NCBI GenBank assembly: GCA_002314635.1
Contig: DCGQ01000033.1
Location: forward strand, 1 to 16,103
Source of the DNA: Clostridiales bacterium UBA1774
GTDB taxonomy: Bacteria; Bacillota; Clostridia; Oscillospirales; Oscillospiraceae
DNA: 16,103 bases
Direction of reading: 5' to 3'
Numbering within the stretch: position 1 is the stretch's first letter; the number at the start of each line of letters is the position of its first letter. The notes beneath the pieces are model-generated. The model saw only the letters and a list, made by a program, of their open reading frames with translations. It was not told the origin of the DNA and did no database searches. Made by a program: the position numbers and the translations under genes. Below are positions 15,015-16,103 of this stretch, in pieces.

Positions 15015-15896
15015 TTATTCCAGATTCTGTGCCTGTTCGCGGATCTTTTCAATGCCGGATTTCATGTCCAGCACCGTCCGTGTGATATCCAGATCGGTGC
15101 ATTTGGAACCAATGGTATTGACCTCCCGGTTCAGCTCCTGAATCAGGAAGTCCAGCTTGCGACCGACGGCACCCCCGTCCCGCAGCAGATCCCGGAACTG
15201 GTGAATATGGCTGTCCAGACGAACCAGCTCCTCGTCCACCGCCACCTTATCCGCGTACAGCGCGGCCTCGGTCAGGATCCGGCTCTCGTCAATCCCGGAG
15301 GCACCCAGAATTTCCTGCATTTTCTGGGTCAGCCGCTCCCGGTATTCCTTCACGGTCTCCGGACTGCGTTTCAGCACAAACTGCCGCTGCTGCTCCAGTT
15401 CATCCAGCTTTTTCATCAGGTCGTCCGCCAGACGCTGCCCTTCCCGGCTTCGCATGGCCATGATCGCATCCAATGCCTGTCCTGCCACTACCAGCAGATC
15501 CGCCGTGAACGCCTCCGCGTCCACCTGCTTTTTCTCCGTGATGAACACATCCGGCAGACGGCTGTAGGCCGTGCTTTTCGCATCATTCTGGATGCCCAGC
15601 TCTGCCATCTTTTCAAAGGCGGCCTTGTAGGCCCGCAGCACCGGTTCATTCAGACTGATGACCACATCATCGTCCTTGCTGGCGTCGATGTTCACAAAGA
15701 CGTCCACCTTGCCGCGGCCCAGCCGGGACTGCACCAGTCCCTTCAGCGGTTCCTCGGCAAAGGAATAGGTTCTGGGCAGCTTTACGGAAGCATCCAGAAA
15801 GCGGTTGTTGACGCTTTTCAGTTCCACCGTAATGGCCAGCTTTCCGCTGGCACCGGTGGCCGTCCCGTATCCTGTCATACTGTAAATCATATTCAT
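15015..15896 (-). CDS. yicC: YicC/YloC-family endoribonuclease
   Basis: YicC-family proteins are reported endoribonucleases involved in RNA turnover. The 293-aa product has the N-terminal signature MIYSMTGYG (from residue 3), ELKSVNNRFLD and the conserved C-terminal GRKLDFLIQELNREVNTIGSK motif (about 250-270, DUF1732 region). Length matches E. coli YicC (about 287 aa). I chose ATG at 15894-15896; the ATG two codons later (15890) fits homologues equally well. A TTG at 15924-15926 would add a basic, unconserved decapeptide and is unlikely. It is the first gene of the long operon, behind the putative promoter/operator at 15947-15981. Confidence 0.94.
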   Translation of the reverse strand: MNMIYSMTGYGTATGASGKLAITVELKSVNNRFLDASVKLPRTYSFAEEPLKGLVQSRLGRGKVDVFVNIDASKDDDVVISLNEPVLRAYKAAFEKMAELGIQNDAKSTAYSRLPDVFITEKKQVDAEAFTADLLVVAGQALDAIMAMRSREGQRLADDLMKKLDELEQQRQFVLKRSPETVKEYRERLTQKMQEILGASGIDESRILTEAALYADKVAVDEELVRLDSHIHQFRDLLRDGGAVGRKLDFLIQELNREVNTIGSKCTDLDITRTVLDMKSGIEKIREQAQNLE

Positions 15897-15946
15897 CGTC
15901 CATTCCGCCGCTTCGCGTCGGCACAAAAAGTCATGAAATTACTGCA

Positions 15947-15981
15947 CATCTTATCACGCGAAGCAGTGGAATGATAAGATG
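15947..15981. promoter_or_regulatory. 10-bp perfect inverted repeat over a possible promoter upstream of yicC
   Basis: CATCTTATCA (15947-15956) and its exact reverse complement TGATAAGATG (15972-15981) are separated by 15 nt. On the minus strand the arms contain a -35-like TTATCA (15972-15977) and, 18 nt on, a -10-like TAAGAT (15948-15953) with an extended TG (15955-15956). The promoter match is only 4/6 for each hexamer. The repeat could be an operator for a dimeric regulator, or an mRNA stem-loop at the end of the upstream gene. No adjoining U-tract is present; a TTTTT run occurs about 20 nt further on. Confidence 0.5.
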
Positions 15982-16011
15982 CCGGGTTATTCATCGTGTG
16001 AATGGGAGCTG

Positions 16012-16103
16012 TCACGCCATCCCGTCTGATTCCGGGGATTCCTTCGCAATAATGGTGTATTCCAGCGGCCGATCCCGCCGTATCCAGCGGTTGATCCCCA
16101 CGG
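16012..16103 (-). CDS. C-terminal fragment of an unidentified gene (enters from the right edge)
   Basis: An open frame runs from the right edge to TGA at 16012-16014, giving about 29 visible residues: NRWIRRDRPLEYTIIAKESP is the core. The residue make-up and GC-rich codon use look protein-like, and the stop sits just before the putative yicC promoter. The other two minus frames are also open over this short stretch, so the call is tentative. I do not recognise the family. It is not an obvious match to the C-terminus of yloA/Rqc2, a gene near yicC in Bacillus. Confidence 0.4.
   Translation of the reverse strand, partial: VGINRWIRRDRPLEYTIIAKESPESDGMA

Noticed and set aside
15897..15926. N-terminal extension of yicC from a TTG start
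   Set aside because: The extra residues are unconserved and the usual YicC start (Met-Ile-Tyr-Ser-Met-Thr-Gly) begins downstream.
1..16103. Search for an undescribed defence, mobile or biosynthetic system
   Set aside because: No transposase, integrase, toxin-antitoxin pair, nuclease cluster, retron, CRISPR array or biosynthetic enzyme set is visible; nearly all of the window is a conserved housekeeping operon.

Overview
This window is a 16.1 kb piece of a moderately GC-rich Firmicutes chromosome. It most likely comes from a Clostridia of the Oscillospiraceae/Ruminococcaceae type. That placement rests on gene content, gene order and protein character; no rRNA or tRNA gene is present to confirm it. 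Every gene I can support lies on the minus strand, so transcription runs from high to low coordinates.

Right part (about 16,100 down to 4,244): after the tail of an unidentified gene comes one long, tightly packed housekeeping operon: yicC - remA - gmk - rpoZ - priA - def - fmt - rsmB - rlmN - prpC (PP2C phosphatase) - prkC (PASTA kinase) - rsgA. This is the order of the Bacillus subtilis yloC-to-rsgA cluster, except that coaBC, which normally sits between rpoZ and priA, is absent. The rpe/thiN genes that follow rsgA in Bacillus are absent too. Neighbours overlap by 1-4 nt, abut, or overlap by up to about 25 nt, which suggests translational coupling. The genes serve RNA turnover (YicC), matrix/osmotic gene control (RemA), guanine nucleotide supply (Gmk), RNA polymerase assembly (omega), replication restart (PriA), formylation and deformylation of initiator Met (Fmt, Def), rRNA/tRNA methylation (RsmB, RlmN), reversible Ser/Thr phosphorylation (PrpC/PrkC) and 30S maturation (RsgA).

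Left part (4,243 down to 1): three separately organised genes follow. The first is a small two-helix membrane protein with its own near-consensus promoter, which overlaps the rsgA stop codon, and a hairpin terminator. The second is a cytoplasmic family 3 glycoside hydrolase of beta-xylosidase/beta-glucosidase type. The third is an SPFH-domain protein (YdjI / 'virion core protein' family) with its own strong promoter and three C-terminal zinc ribbons; it runs off the left edge.

I see no mobile element, CRISPR array, tRNA, rRNA, phage gene or riboswitch. I found no convincing undescribed multi-gene system. The most interesting items are a 10-bp inverted repeat placed like an operator over a possible promoter in front of yicC, the missing coaBC, several start-codon corrections (prkC, gmk, rsgA, yicC), motif variants in PriA and RsgA, and the three-ribbon SPFH protein. 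Many long plus-strand ORFs, up to 761 codons, are antisense shadows of the real genes.
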